DNA from: UBA6522 sp965237785
GTDB taxonomy: Bacteria; Pseudomonadota; Gammaproteobacteria; Steroidobacterales; Rariloculaceae
Reading direction: 5' to 3'
NCBI GenBank assembly: GCA_965237785.1
Contig: OZ250159.1
Coordinates: 434,001 to 498,000, forward strand
DNA length: 64,000 bases
Shown: positions 8,292 through 17,700 of the stretch, piece after piece
How the letters are laid out: every line of letters begins with the position of its first letter
How positions within the stretch are numbered: position 1 is the stretch's first letter
The notes under the pieces: generated by a model
The model's input: the letters and a program-made list of their open reading frames with translations, nothing else
What the model was told of the DNA's origin: nothing
Database searches by the model: none
Position numbers and translations under genes: made by a program

Positions 8292-8475
8292 TCAGGCGGC
8301 CATCCTTAGATATTCATGATGGAGGCCGCCGACTCGCTCAAGCTCGACGACTTCGCCACGCTCTGGCGGATGCGTTGCCCGGTGGTCTGGCGAGTCCTTG
8401 GATAAGGAGAGATGAGTTCTCGTGGCGTTATAGTAATCAACGTAGCTTGAGAGGATACGCCTGAGAGAGCTGCCT
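8292..8475 (-). mobile_element. C-terminal remnant of a DDE transposase/integrase-core protein
   Basis: Translated on the minus strand from about 8475, the DNA encodes RRILSSYVDYYNATRTHLSL, then KDSPDHRA and VGGLHHEYLRMAA, ending with TGA at 8292-8294. This is the typical end of insertion-sequence transposases with an integrase core (YYNxxRxH followed by GGLHHxYxR). A stop lies directly upstream, and the catalytic part is absent. It is a scar of a lost element, 115 bp from the tRNA fragment. The rest of 8181-8590 shows no gene. Confidence 0.6.
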
Positions 8476-8589
8476 TAGAGCGTCCGACTAGGCCACCGTT
8501 GTGCACTCATCTTGGACTTATAGTGGACTTACGTAACGTCAAATCTCGTATTCTCGATACCGTGTAGCAGGCTAAGCGATTGATATTAT

Positions 8590-8634
8590 TGGTCGGGGTG
8601 AGAGGATTTGAACCTCCGGCCCCTGCCTCCCGAA
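8590..8634 (-). other. 3' half of tRNA-Pro(CGG), probable integration (att) scar
   Basis: Read on the minus strand this is a perfect tRNA 3' half: anticodon loop TTCGGGA (8628-8634, anticodon CGG with U33 and G37), anticodon-stem 3' strand GGCAG, variable loop, T-stem GGAGG/CCTCT around loop TTCAAAT (8601-8617), acceptor strand CACCCCG, discriminator A and encoded CCA (8590-8593). Upstream of the loop the sequence cannot form the anticodon stem and no D-arm exists, so this is not a functional tRNA. Truncation exactly in the anticodon loop is characteristic of att sites of tyrosine recombinases that use tRNA genes. By orientation, the intact tRNA and the former element should lie at higher coordinates. 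Confidence 0.7.
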
Positions 8635-8682
8635 ATCGACCATGTGGGGAAAATGGGCGTAAGTGATTGTTTTTCAGTCGCT

Positions 8683-8725
8683 TCAGGTGCTTTCACGAGC
8701 TTTCAGCCCCTTTGAAAGCGCCTGA
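8683..8725. repeat. Imperfect inverted repeat
   Basis: TCAGGTGCTTTCA (8683-8695) and TGAAAGCGCCTGA (8713-8725) pair with one mismatch across a 17-nt loop. The repeat sits between the tRNA fragment and the toxin-antitoxin promoter, inside the presumed integrated segment. It could be a recombinase-binding site or an RNA hairpin; the sequence does not decide between these. Confidence 0.4.
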
Positions 8726-8750
8726 AAGTGTGCTGCAGCACACTTTTTTT
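8725..8750 (+). terminator. Perfect 22-nt palindrome followed by a T tract
   Basis: The palindrome is centred in TGCTGCAGCA and runs from 8725 to 8746 without mismatch; the T run then continues to 8750. As RNA it would fold into a tight hairpin followed by U residues, so it may terminate plus-strand transcription before the AbrB/PIN operon. No plus-strand gene precedes it, however, and a perfect dyad could equally be a protein-binding site. Confidence 0.35.
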
Positions 8751-8882
8751 GACCGGCTACCCAAAAACTGGTCCAAGAAGGAGGCTATTTCTGACGTCGG
8801 ATTCTCATCCTTTTGGGTGGGTCGTCATGTGGTGCGACGTGGTGGCGTTTCGGAGAGGGTCGGTACGCTGAAGTACGAGGGT

Positions 8883-8911
8883 TTGCTATTCCCGTTTCAC
8901 AATGGTATGAA
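8883..8911 (+). promoter_or_regulatory. Putative sigma-70 promoter of the AbrB/PIN module
   Basis: TTGCTA (8883-8888) and TATGAA (8906-8911) are separated by 17 nt and lie 35 bp before the antitoxin ATG. Antitoxins of the AbrB/MazE type usually repress their own promoter, so operator sites are expected here, but no clear dyad overlaps it. Confidence 0.4.
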
Positions 8912-8946
8912 TTTACAACTTTCCGACAAACTCACGCGAGGCCAAA

Positions 8947-9240
8947 ATGCCATTCGTAACCGTGAAACCGAAGTTCCAGGTGACCATTCCAGCCAAGCTG
9001 CGCAGAGACATCGATCTTCGCGAAGGCGACATCATGGAGGCGACCCTCGTCGGCGATGCTATCTTGTTCAAGCCCAAGGAGGTGATTGACAGGAACGCGG
9101 CCGCCGACCGCATCGCCGCCAAGTTTTCGGCGGCTCGTGCATCGTCCGACGATCTCGGGCGGTCCGAGGACGAGATCATGAGAGACACGATCGCCGAAAT
9201 CGCCCGATCGCGCCGTGAACGCCGCGGCCGCGAGGCATGA
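8947..9240 (+). CDS. AbrB/MazE-type antitoxin
   Basis: A 97-residue protein. The N-terminal half (TVKPKFQVTIPAKLRRDIDL, then REGDIMEATLVGDAILFKPK) is a swapped-hairpin AbrB/SpoVT DNA-binding domain. The C-terminal half is a charged helix suited to wrapping the toxin. Its TGA overlaps the ATG of the PIN gene by four bases (ATGA), typical of antitoxin-first toxin-antitoxin operons. The module lies between the tRNA scar and a truncated SIR2 gene, suggesting it is cargo of a former mobile element. Confidence 0.85.
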   Translation: MPFVTVKPKFQVTIPAKLRRDIDLREGDIMEATLVGDAILFKPKEVIDRNAAADRIAAKFSAARASSDDLGRSEDEIMRDTIAEIARSRRERRGREA

Positions 9241-9629
9241 GAGTCGTCCTGGACTGCAATGTCGTAGTGTCAGCCGCGAGAGTCAATGGCACCTGCCGCG
9301 AAGTCATTGACAAGGCGGTGCGAGGACACGAAATTGTGTTGTCCGGGCCAATCTTGTCCGAGTACCTGGAAGTCGCCGGGCGGCGCAGCCAAGCCCCATA
9401 CCGCGAGACTATGGAGTTCGTGATCCGGGAGATCGAGCGATTGGCGATCGTTGTCGAGCCGGCCAATGTCGTTTTCGGTCTTCGCGACGCTGACGACGAG
9501 GTATACCTTGCGACTGCGGTGGCCGGTGCCGCGGCGTTGATCACCGGCAATAAACGCGACTTTACAGAGGCGCGATACGGCCCGGTCGAGGTCTGGTCCC
9601 CTCGCGACTTTCTCGACCGGGCGTTTTGA
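9237..9629 (+). CDS. PIN-domain toxin (putative RNase)
   Basis: A 130-residue PIN domain. MRVVLDCNVVVSAA supplies the first acidic metal ligand, ILSEYLEV a conserved Glu, and LRDADDEVYLATAVAG the later Asp cluster, ending with ALITGNKRDF as in the 'PIN family, putative toxin component' group. PIN toxins cleave RNA using Mg2+ and are blocked by the adjacent antitoxin. All acidic positions appear present, so it is probably active. It is translationally coupled to the antitoxin. The specific RNA target cannot be inferred. Confidence 0.85.
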   Translation: MRVVLDCNVVVSAARVNGTCREVIDKAVRGHEIVLSGPILSEYLEVAGRRSQAPYRETMEFVIREIERLAIVVEPANVVFGLRDADDEVYLATAVAGAAALITGNKRDFTEARYGPVEVWSPRDFLDRAF

Positions 9630-9721
9630 GACCACGGCGACATATGCCGGAGACAATGGTGGCCTGCGGTGAATTTGATCCATGATGTACGCGACGCTCA
9701 TGAGCCGTTTCAAGGATCCGT

Positions 9722-11005
9722 TCAGCCTCTGCCGATGTCAGCCCCCGTGGCTGGCCCCAGCCGTGGCACCTGGCATGTCTGCGCAACATTCACTAAAAGC
9801 CCCCTAGCTACCCTGGCGGCAACTCGAAAAAAGTTGTTCAAGGCAGCTTCAAGAAATTCTTCGTGGCCATCTCCGAATCCGGCCTCGAGCAGCCGGCGCT
9901 TGACGTCGCTTTGTTGAATTAACGCAATGATGCGTCTCTGCGTCTGTATGTGCCACCCGATTCGCCCGACAGGTACCCACTCAAACTCGCTAGCAGACAA
10001 ACACGTTTGTAGGTGCTCCAGCGTGAAGCGTTCACTGTAAGCAATTGCACCCAGGATCTCCCACGTCTCGTAGACCTGCTCGAAATTCCCGACGCCGACA
10101 AAGCTCACGCCCCATTTGCTCAACAACTCGCAACTGTGGTCACTGAGAGGTGTGTTTGCCTTGTCTAATCCTTCCAATTTTCCCCAAGAGTTATCGTCTC
10201 CTCCGCTCCAAGACCACAGAAAAAACTTCTCGATAGCTCGTCTGGGATCGTCACCTTGGCTTCTTACGATCAATTCTGAAAACAGATCGTGCAAGATGCT
10301 CCATCGTTGCGAGCGGACGAGCCCGACACCGTAAGCCGCAAACAACAACGTTACCGGATACGTATGCAGGTTCAGCCACGCGACTGTTCCGCTTCTCGGT
10401 CGATCGGCTCTGGTTTGCACAGATCGCAATACGTCCACTACCTCACCGTACTCATTGCCATCGCCCCAACGGCCCAACACTCCAAATATCCGGCCGAGCG
10501 GCTCCGTCGCTGCCTCGTACATGTCGACACGCTCTCGAAACTCTTCCGTGTTGTAACGGTTCTCCGGTGAAAAGTCGGCAGAATCCAGCCTTTCGACGAG
10601 CGACTCGGCATTGGAGGCGATAAGTTCGTCCAGTTGGACTCGATATTCCGGTTTCGCGACGTAACGTTTCGCGCTGTTGACCAGATGTTCGATACTCTGA
10701 GGGCTTGTACGATGTGTTCGCTCAAGCGTTTGAACGTTGTCATAAAGTTTCCCGAAGAACTCGTCGGCGTCTGTTATCCGAACCAACCGCGCATCTCGAT
10801 GAGCGATGAGCTCTGCCGCTCTTTCGCCGGGGTCTTTGCGCGCTCCCCAGAACATGGGATAGCGCCTTGCCGGGCTTCGAAGGATAGCCGCCCGCAGCGC
10901 ATGGTCCCATTCCCCCGACCATCCGCACACGATGAGCCCATGTTCGTCGAAGATGCGGTCCAACAACGCATCGACTTCAGGCGAATACTTGCGATCACAC
11001 GCGGC
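9722..11005 (-). pseudogene. SIR2-like defence protein, 5' truncated
   Basis: The open frame reads YSPEVDALLDRIFDEHG, then LIVCGWSGEWDHALRAA, RRYPMFWGA, and LVRITDADEFFGKL. This is the C-terminal part of a SIR2-like NAD-binding domain of the kind found in bacterial antiphage proteins. About 350 residues of unassigned, largely helical sequence follow. The N-terminal NAD-binding half is missing. The similarity ends at about 11,000, where the opposite strand enters a truncated sulfatase. The longest start in the remaining frame would be near 10966, but it would lack the catalytic fold, so I call it a pseudogene. Known SIR2 effectors deplete NAD+ during infection. Neighbouring toxin-antitoxin genes and the tRNA scar support a former defence island. 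Confidence 0.65.
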
Positions 11006-11007
11006 CG

Positions 11008-11997
11008 CACGAGACCGTGCCGGGCGGAGCTGTGCCCGTCAACAACAACCCTTTCAGTGGCACGCTGACAAATTCGTTCGACTGGGGCCCGATAGTCGCC
11101 GAAGATTCCGCGACCAGTGACGGCCAACTGGCCGACTGGATGGCTCGGCGCTTGAATGAAGCCAGTGTCGGTCCGCGTTTCGATGCCGTGGGTTTTCGCC
11201 GCCCGCATCAGCCGTGGTTCGTGCCGCAGAAGTACTTCGACATGCATCCGCTCGAAAATGTCAAGCTGCCGCCGATCGTCGAGAACGATCTGGGCGACGT
11301 CCCCGATGCGGCATTGCGCGGCAACTTCGTGACGGAGTGCTGCACGATCGGACGCACGACGAATCGACAGCTGCATGAGTGGGTGCTTGAAACCGGGCGG
11401 TGGCCCGAAGCCGTGCAGGGCAATCTGGCGAGTATCAGTTTTGTCGATGCGATGCTCGGCCGGGTGCTGGACGGGCTCGATGCCAGCGGGCGCGCCGACA
11501 GCACGATAATCGTCGTGTTCGGAGACCACGGCTATCACGTCGGCGAGAAATCGTCCTACGCGAAGAGGACGCTGTGGCGTGAATCGACGCGCGTTGCGAT
11601 GTTCATTGTCGCGCCCGGCGTTACACAACCGGGTACGCGAACGGATGCGCCGGTCAATCTGCTGGATATCTACCCGACGCTGACGGAACTCGCCGGACTA
11701 CCGTCGCCCGATCACGTCGAAGGAACGAGCTTGGCGCCGTTGCTCGAGAACCCCGACGCGGACTGGGATCGCCCGACGCTCACGACGAACGGTTATCGCA
11801 ATCACGCCATCGCCGGCGATCGCTATCGCTACATCCGCTGGGCTGACGGGTCCGAGGAGCTCTACGATTTCGTAGCCGATCCCCACGAGTTCACGAATCT
11901 CGCGGGCGATCCTGGAATGAAAGCGATCAAGGATGATCTGGCAGCCTGGCTCCCCGACGAGAATGCTCCCGATACTGCACTTGGCCTGGGACTATAA
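11008..11997 (+). pseudogene. Iduronate-2-sulfatase-like gene, 5' truncated
   Basis: The frame lacks a proper start and the metal-binding/CxPxR half. It contains GFRRPHQPWFVPQKYFDMHP, VVFGDHGYHVGEKSSYAKRT (the late Asp-His metal site and following Lys), VNLLDIYPTLTELAGL and WADGSEELYDFVADPHEF, all standard in iduronate-2-sulfatase-type proteins. It ends AAWLPDENAP. The first possible start (GTG 11017) would give 326 residues with no nucleophile, so it cannot be an active sulfatase. The left breakpoint coincides with the breakpoint in the SIR2-like gene, so one event removed both 5' halves. An IS6-type scrap begins directly after its stop. Confidence 0.75.
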
Positions 11998-11998
11998 C

Positions 11999-12112
11999 GA
12001 TGAGACATTTTACATCGACGAGGTCTTTGTCAGGATCCGGGGGAAACAACAGTATCTGTGGCGCGCTGTCGACCAGGACGGAGATGTCGTGATGTCCGGC
12101 TTGATGCGCTAG
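11999..12112 (+). mobile_element. IS6-family transposase fragment
   Basis: Codons from about 11999 read DETFYIDEVFVRIRGKQQYL, then WRAVDQDGDVV, ending at TAG 12110-12112. This is the first catalytic Asp region of IS6/IS26-type transposases (DEVFxxIRGxxxYLWRAVDxDG). Only about 37 codons remain. The fragment lies between the truncated sulfatase and the end of the convergent molybdopterin hydroxylase gene, whose stop overlaps it. I see no terminal inverted repeats. Confidence 0.6.
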
Positions 12113-14376
12113 GCAGAAAGCGCAGCGAGGACTCGGTCCGGCAACAACGGCAGCTCCCTGACGCGCGCGCCTGTCGCTGCGAAAACGGCGTTCGCAACCG
12201 CTGCACCGGTCGTATCGAGACCCAACTCCCCGACACCGGTCGGGGGGTTGTCATTCGAAAGCACGCTCACGTGTATGTCCGGTACCTCGTTCATTCGCAT
12301 GATCTGGTAGTCATGGAAGTTGGACTGATCCACAGAACCACCGGTGATGGTGATCCGTTCCTTCAAGGCGTTGCTGAGACCCATGACGACGTTGCCTTCC
12401 ATCTGTGCGACGGAGTTTCGAGGCGACACGATGAATCCTGCATCGATGGCAATCCAGAAATTGTGGACCCGGACCACACCCGTTTGCTCGTCCACCGAGA
12501 CCTCCGCGATGCCTGCGGACTGGGAGCCGCCACGGTCCGCGAATGCCACGCCCAGCGCAGTGCCCTCCCGTGGCCGGGACCATTCGGCCAACCGCGCCAC
12601 CTCCTCGAGCACGGCGCGGCCACGTGGATTACCGGCGAGCTCGAGGCGGAACTCCAGCGGGTCTCGGTTCTGCAGATGGGCGAGTTCGTCTATAAAGGAC
12701 TCGTTGCCGAATCGAGTGTAGCTGCTGGCGACACCGCGCCAGGCGGCTACGCGGGAGGGACGTTCCATCAACAGATGCTCGGCACGGAAATTCGGGATGG
12801 CATAGCGCCCCATTTCCGCACCGCCCATGGACAAGCCGGACGTCTTGCGGGCGCCCGTCATCCTGGCCCAGCGTGGCTCGTTCATGTACTCCAGCACGGT
12901 GCATGTGGCGATCCGCTGCTGCACGGCGGTAACCCGCCCGTCCGCATCGAGCGCCGCGCGCAAACATTGCGCGTTGAGCGGTCGAAAGGCACCGTCTTTC
13001 ACATCGTCCTCGCGGCTCCAGATGACCTTGACGGGCTTGCCGATCGCCCGCGATACGAACAAGGCGTCGTCGATGTACTTCTGGCGATACTCGGCCCGGC
13101 GACCGTAACCGCCACCGATATACATCGGGTGCAGCGCGATTCGGTCCATCGTGGTTTGCAGGGCATCGGCTGCGCCCATGACGCTCAGGCTCTGCGTCTG
13201 CGTGCTGACCCAGATCTCGGCCGATTTACCGTCCTCCGACACGCTTGCGGTCGCGTTCATCGGTTCCATCTGGGCGTGATAGGCGGGATCCACTCGATAG
13301 ACGGCCTCGACGACCCGACTGGCGTCGGTGAAGGCGGAGTCGATATCGCCGATCTCCGCGGGCGATTCATTCCCTGTGTCGAAGCTCAGGTCCCGGACCC
13401 GGGATTCGTACTCGTCGAGATCCCGGCTCTGTTCGACTTCCCTGAATCGCGAAGTCTCGCTCCAGGTGACCGCCAGCGCTTCCTTGCCCCATATCGTGGC
13501 TTCCACGGTATCGCCGACCACCGCCACGCCGTAGGGCAGGACCACGATGTCGGTAACGCCGTCGACGGCTCGCGCTGCACCATCGTCGACTTCCATGGGT
13601 GTCTCGCCCTCGACGGGCGTGCGCAGAATTGACGCATAGACCATCCCCGGAACCTGGGCATCGATACCGAACTTCGCCGATCCATCGGTTTTCGCCGGGA
13701 CGTCGATCCGCCCGACATCCGTGCCGAGATAGCGGAATTCACTGGCCGGCTTGAACAAGCTCTCATCGACCTCGGGCAGGGCCTCCGGGACTTGCGCGAA
13801 GGCGGCAATTTCTCCGTAGCTCAGGCTGCGACCGGTGTTCGAGTGCACGACGCGGCTGGGTTCGGTCTGAAGGTCCTCGGCAGGCACTCCCCATTCCGCG
13901 GCGGCCGCGTCGATCAGGAACTTGCGCGCCTGCGCGCCCGCCTGGCGCATCGCCGTGAAATAGCCGCGCAGCGTCTGGCTCCCGGCCGTGTAGAGAATTG
14001 GGAAGCCGTAGTAGCCAAAGGCCCGTGGATTGCCATAGGTCGGATCGTGGGTGGCAACGGTCTCGACACGCACGTTTTCCCAGTCCGCATCCAGCTCCTC
14101 GGCCAGCACCAGGGGCAGCGAGGTCATGGTGCCCTGGCCCATCTCGGTCCCGCCGAACTGAATCGTGATCGCTTCGTCGGCACCGATGCTCACCCAGGCA
14201 TTCGGGCTGATGGCCTCGTTGGCGGGCGCGCCGGGCACGCGCGCGGTTTCGTCGCCGGGCTCCATGGTGCAGGCGCCGACGATACCCGTCGCGCCGACCG
14301 CGAAGGTTACGCCCACGCATTGAATGAACTCCCGGCGGGTCGGCGGATGATCGGAAAGCAGGTTGTCTCGTTTCAT
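12109..14376 (-). CDS. Xanthine dehydrogenase-family molybdopterin subunit (IorB-like)
   Basis: A 755-residue protein starting at ATG 14376 (GGAGGAATGAG just upstream). The Tat signal TRREFIQCVGVTFAVGATG also contains a lipobox-like GACT. Family motifs include IQFGGTEMGQGTMTSLP, AFGYYGFPILYTAGSQTLRG, YHAQMEPMNATAS (MoCo contact), GGGYGRRAEY and a C-terminal PTGVGELGLDTTGAAVANAV. These match single-chain isoquinoline 1-oxidoreductase beta/aldehyde dehydrogenase-type subunits acting in the periplasm. Such enzymes need a small [2Fe-2S] subunit, usually adjacent; none is present within 2 kb. Substrate unknown: heterocycle or aldehyde hydroxylation is typical. Confidence 0.88.
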   Translation of the reverse strand: MKRDNLLSDHPPTRREFIQCVGVTFAVGATGIVGACTMEPGDETARVPGAPANEAISPNAWVSIGADEAITIQFGGTEMGQGTMTSLPLVLAEELDADWENVRVETVATHDPTYGNPRAFGYYGFPILYTAGSQTLRGYFTAMRQAGAQARKFLIDAAAAEWGVPAEDLQTEPSRVVHSNTGRSLSYGEIAAFAQVPEALPEVDESLFKPASEFRYLGTDVGRIDVPAKTDGSAKFGIDAQVPGMVYASILRTPVEGETPMEVDDGAARAVDGVTDIVVLPYGVAVVGDTVEATIWGKEALAVTWSETSRFREVEQSRDLDEYESRVRDLSFDTGNESPAEIGDIDSAFTDASRVVEAVYRVDPAYHAQMEPMNATASVSEDGKSAEIWVSTQTQSLSVMGAADALQTTMDRIALHPMYIGGGYGRRAEYRQKYIDDALFVSRAIGKPVKVIWSREDDVKDGAFRPLNAQCLRAALDADGRVTAVQQRIATCTVLEYMNEPRWARMTGARKTSGLSMGGAEMGRYAIPNFRAEHLLMERPSRVAAWRGVASSYTRFGNESFIDELAHLQNRDPLEFRLELAGNPRGRAVLEEVARLAEWSRPREGTALGVAFADRGGSQSAGIAEVSVDEQTGVVRVHNFWIAIDAGFIVSPRNSVAQMEGNVVMGLSNALKERITITGGSVDQSNFHDYQIMRMNEVPDIHVSVLSNDNPPTGVGELGLDTTGAAVANAVFAATGARVRELPLLPDRVLAALSA

Positions 14377-14556
14377 CTCATTCCTCCCGCGTGGCGCGTT
14401 GGACAGCTTGATCGGTCGAGTATGGACCAAAAAATGAAATGGAGTCAGTCGTCGGAACCGGCCCGCGTCTTAAACGGGCTCGACACCGGCGCGAAGACAC
14501 AGGTATTCCCAGACCCGGTCCACGGCCAGAGGGGAGAACTGGGCGCTTGTCGAGAG

Positions 14557-14784
14557 TCACGATGTCCGCCCCTCCAGATCCCACAGAGCGCCGTCTTCCG
14601 CTCGGACGCGCACGTGCACGTGAGGATTGCGCCAGAAAACGCTGACCACCTCGCCCTCGATCTCGCGAATCTCGCTGCGAGAGAACTCCATGCGGGAGTG
14701 GTGCGCCGTGGCGGCCATGGTCAACAACATTGAGGCCAAAATGAATTGCTTGCGGGCCGTTTTTCTATCGAAGGATAGATTCAA
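14557..14784 (-). pseudogene. Truncated DUF6152 gene
   Basis: The frame encodes a signal-like segment ending TMAATA, then HHSRMEFSRSEI and VVSVFWRNPHVHVRVRAEDG, and stops after DLEGRTS. Full-length copies run another 55-80 residues. The only start candidates are TTG 14784, which overlaps the end of the NHL gene, or an internal ATG inside the signal. His-His after Ala and the NPH motif (27 residues apart) are preserved, showing it was a normal member before truncation. It resembles the N-terminal half of the fusion protein at 21.8 kb (DVFWRNPH). The 14377-14556 region upstream of the hydroxylase gene holds no further gene. Confidence 0.6.
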
Positions 14785-17700
14785 CGGCTGTGCCGTTACT
14801 GCTGCGAATCGCCAGATTTCCGCTATGCGCTTGCCGGTCAGTGTTGATCATCAGCATTTCTGTGGCATGACCTTCACCATTCCTGAACAGGGGGAATATC
14901 ATCCGTGAACTGCCTTCCGATGGTGTTGTCTGTAAGGGCACATCCATGACCACCAACTGATCCGTTACAGTTCTGGTGCTTTCCAACAGGGACACGCTGA
15001 CACCTGAATCGGAAAATACGCGCAATGTCCCCCTGATAGGACTCTGGCCGAAAACCTCCTCCAGGGACAGATTCGCCCTGTCGCCGACATTGAATGTGCG
15101 CTCATACTTTCCGGCTGAATTGCCATCAATATCGAACCATTCCAGGTAAATCGTTGCCGGAATTGTCTTCTCGTTGACGACGTGGAGATTCGCCTCAATG
15201 TCCCCATGGTGAAGCACATCGGGATAGGTATCCAATGGCGCCCAAAACAAGGTGCCTTCCTGATGGGAGGTCACGGTGTGAATACTGCTGATGGATCCAT
15301 CTCTCCTGATACCCGATACCAGCGCGAAGGCCTCCGGAGCGGGCCCACTTTCTGCTCTGACTAATCCAATACCCTGTAGAAGCGGACGGGCATCCGAAGG
15401 AATCTCATGAATGAAAGCCTGGCCCGGCTCGACTGAGTAAGGCACGGTTTGCTGATCAGTGATTTCAATCGTGCCCGACAACGTGTCACTACCGGGATTA
15501 AGCAGTACTACCCTTACCTGAGAACCGGCGCCGGTGGGAATCGAGGGCAAGATACGACGGGCCTGCATCAGATTACCGACATAAGTACCGGTTTCGCGGT
15601 CACCGGCCTCTTCGTCACTGGAGATTGTCGGAGCTGGGCTCACTAGCCGGTTGCCGTTGCCATCGTCCGACTCCAGCAGAGCATGCACATTTACACTGGG
15701 GTTGCTGCTGACCTTTATCGTACCGGTAAAGTCACCTGAGCCAGTGAACTCGGACGCATAAACCGACAACTGGCTGTGCCCTTCGATGGTACGTCTTGCA
15801 CTGGTTCGATCTCCATTCAGGTCCAGCAGAGTAAACTCGATGTCGGTAGATGAATCGTTGTCGTTAACGATGGAGATTCCGGTATCGGTACTCGCCGTGC
15901 TTTCTGCATAGACTGTTGCATCATTCACAGCGTTTGTTGCCGCCAGCATTGCCACTGATACCAGATCCCGGCTTTGGCGCAAGCTTCCTTCACCTCTGAG
16001 TGGATTCGTAATGTAATGCGTACTGACGGAAGCCAGCTTCGCGCTATCGTCTACCGTGGTCACTGAATAGCCTGAAGTCAGTGGTTCCCGACCCGAATAC
16101 ATCAGCGCATCCGTCGAGGCATAGCGCAGACGTGAGCGTGCCGGCAAGTCCACTGGATATTCTTCCCGAGGCAGAGTAAATACCGTCATACGGCCGTTGG
16201 TTCCCTCGCTCTGATACAGCCGACGACCAACAGGATCAAAGTAGTTCCCTCGGGGATCAAAGAGCATATCCTGATGATCTCTATAGACGCCGGGCCCGAC
16301 TGTTGCAGCATCGAAATCAGACTCGCCAATAGCGGTTATCGCTTCCGGCATATTGGTCATTCGGTCGGGGTGCACATCAAAGGTCAAGATGCGGTTATTG
16401 TATTTATCGGTCACGTAGAGGTGATGGTTCGAGGGGTCATAGCTAACGCCATCGGGCTGACGAATACCTGATCGTGAAAGACCCGGTACGCTGGTGGTGA
16501 AATCCGGTTGCCCGATAACATGGGATGCACTCAAGCCGTTCTCAAAACGGCTCGGGTCCACATCAAACACCAGTATCCGATCCTGAAAAGGCAACTCGAC
16601 AAACAGCCGTTGATTTTCTTCATCCATGACCATATCGCCCGGCAGCGAAAACCTGGACGCGGACAAACCTGGCGCATTCGAGGTGAAATTATCCTGTCCA
16701 ATGACGCCGATTGCCTGTGCGCCGTTCTGGATTCGATCCGGGTGCATGTCGAAGATCAGTACGCGATTGTTTTCGCCGTCGGCAACGAATAGTCGTTGAT
16801 TGACCCGATCCACGGCCAGTTCGGCTGGACGTCCTCCGGACGGTCCTATGCCACGGGCATTACGGACCCCGAAACTGATCCTGTCAGCGGTGATATCCGG
16901 TTCATAGGAAGCGAAGTCTCTTTGACCCAGTACATGACTGGCGGGCATGCCGCTTTCGACCTGGCCGGGTGTCATGTCGAATGCCAGCACCCGATTATTC
17001 CAGGTATCGGCAACAAACAGGCGTTTATGGGAGTCGTCATATTCCACCGCCATGGGCAGTTTCATGGTCGTGGCATCCCGACCCGGGAGCATCACACTGG
17101 TTTCTGTGTCTACCTGACCCAGTGCCCAGCTAGCGCCCCGATCCAACAGGCGATTCATTCGGTCGAGTTTGAAGATCAGAACGCGATGACCGTAGTTGTC
17201 ACTCATAAACAGACGGTGATCGACGGTGTCGACCGTTACGTCTCGACCCTGTGTCCAGTACTTGGGTGAACTGCGATCATGAGCAGAACGCGCCAGGAAG
17301 TCCGGATCCCCGTCCGGATTGATGTGGCCAATCTGATGTATCTGGGGAGTCAGAAATTCCTGCATCCGATCAGGATGAATATCGAAGATATTGATGTGAT
17401 TACCGGCCGGGTAACCATCCGGGACATAGGCGAGTTGGCGCTCACTGTCCACGGTTATCCGCGTCATGGTCAATCGAGTCCGGGTGACGGCCGGATCGGT
17501 GGATTCATAGTCGGGCTGTCCCAGCACGGCGATCGCGTCCGGGTTACTGGCCCCGATCAGATTCTCCGGAGACGTATCGAATACCAACACGCGATTTTCC
17601 GTAAAGGTCGCAGAAAACAGCCTGTTATTCAGATAATCTACGCTGATGGGTCCGCCACCGCTGAACTTGCGCATAGAGGTACGGGGTGCATCGGAATCAA

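Noticed and set aside
8590..8640. Complete tRNA gene
   Set aside because: No D-arm, acceptor 5' strand or anticodon-stem 5' strand precedes the loop, so only a 3' half exists.
10999..11006. GCGGCCGC (NotI site) at the SIR2/sulfatase joint, considered as a cloning artefact
   Set aside because: An 8-bp GC palindrome is not rare in GC-rich DNA and no vector sequence adjoins it; noted only as a reason to check the joint.
12058..13632. Long plus-strand open frame of 524 codons
   Set aside because: It is antisense to the well-supported molybdopterin hydroxylase gene and its translation has no recognisable motif; typical of GC-rich codon structure.
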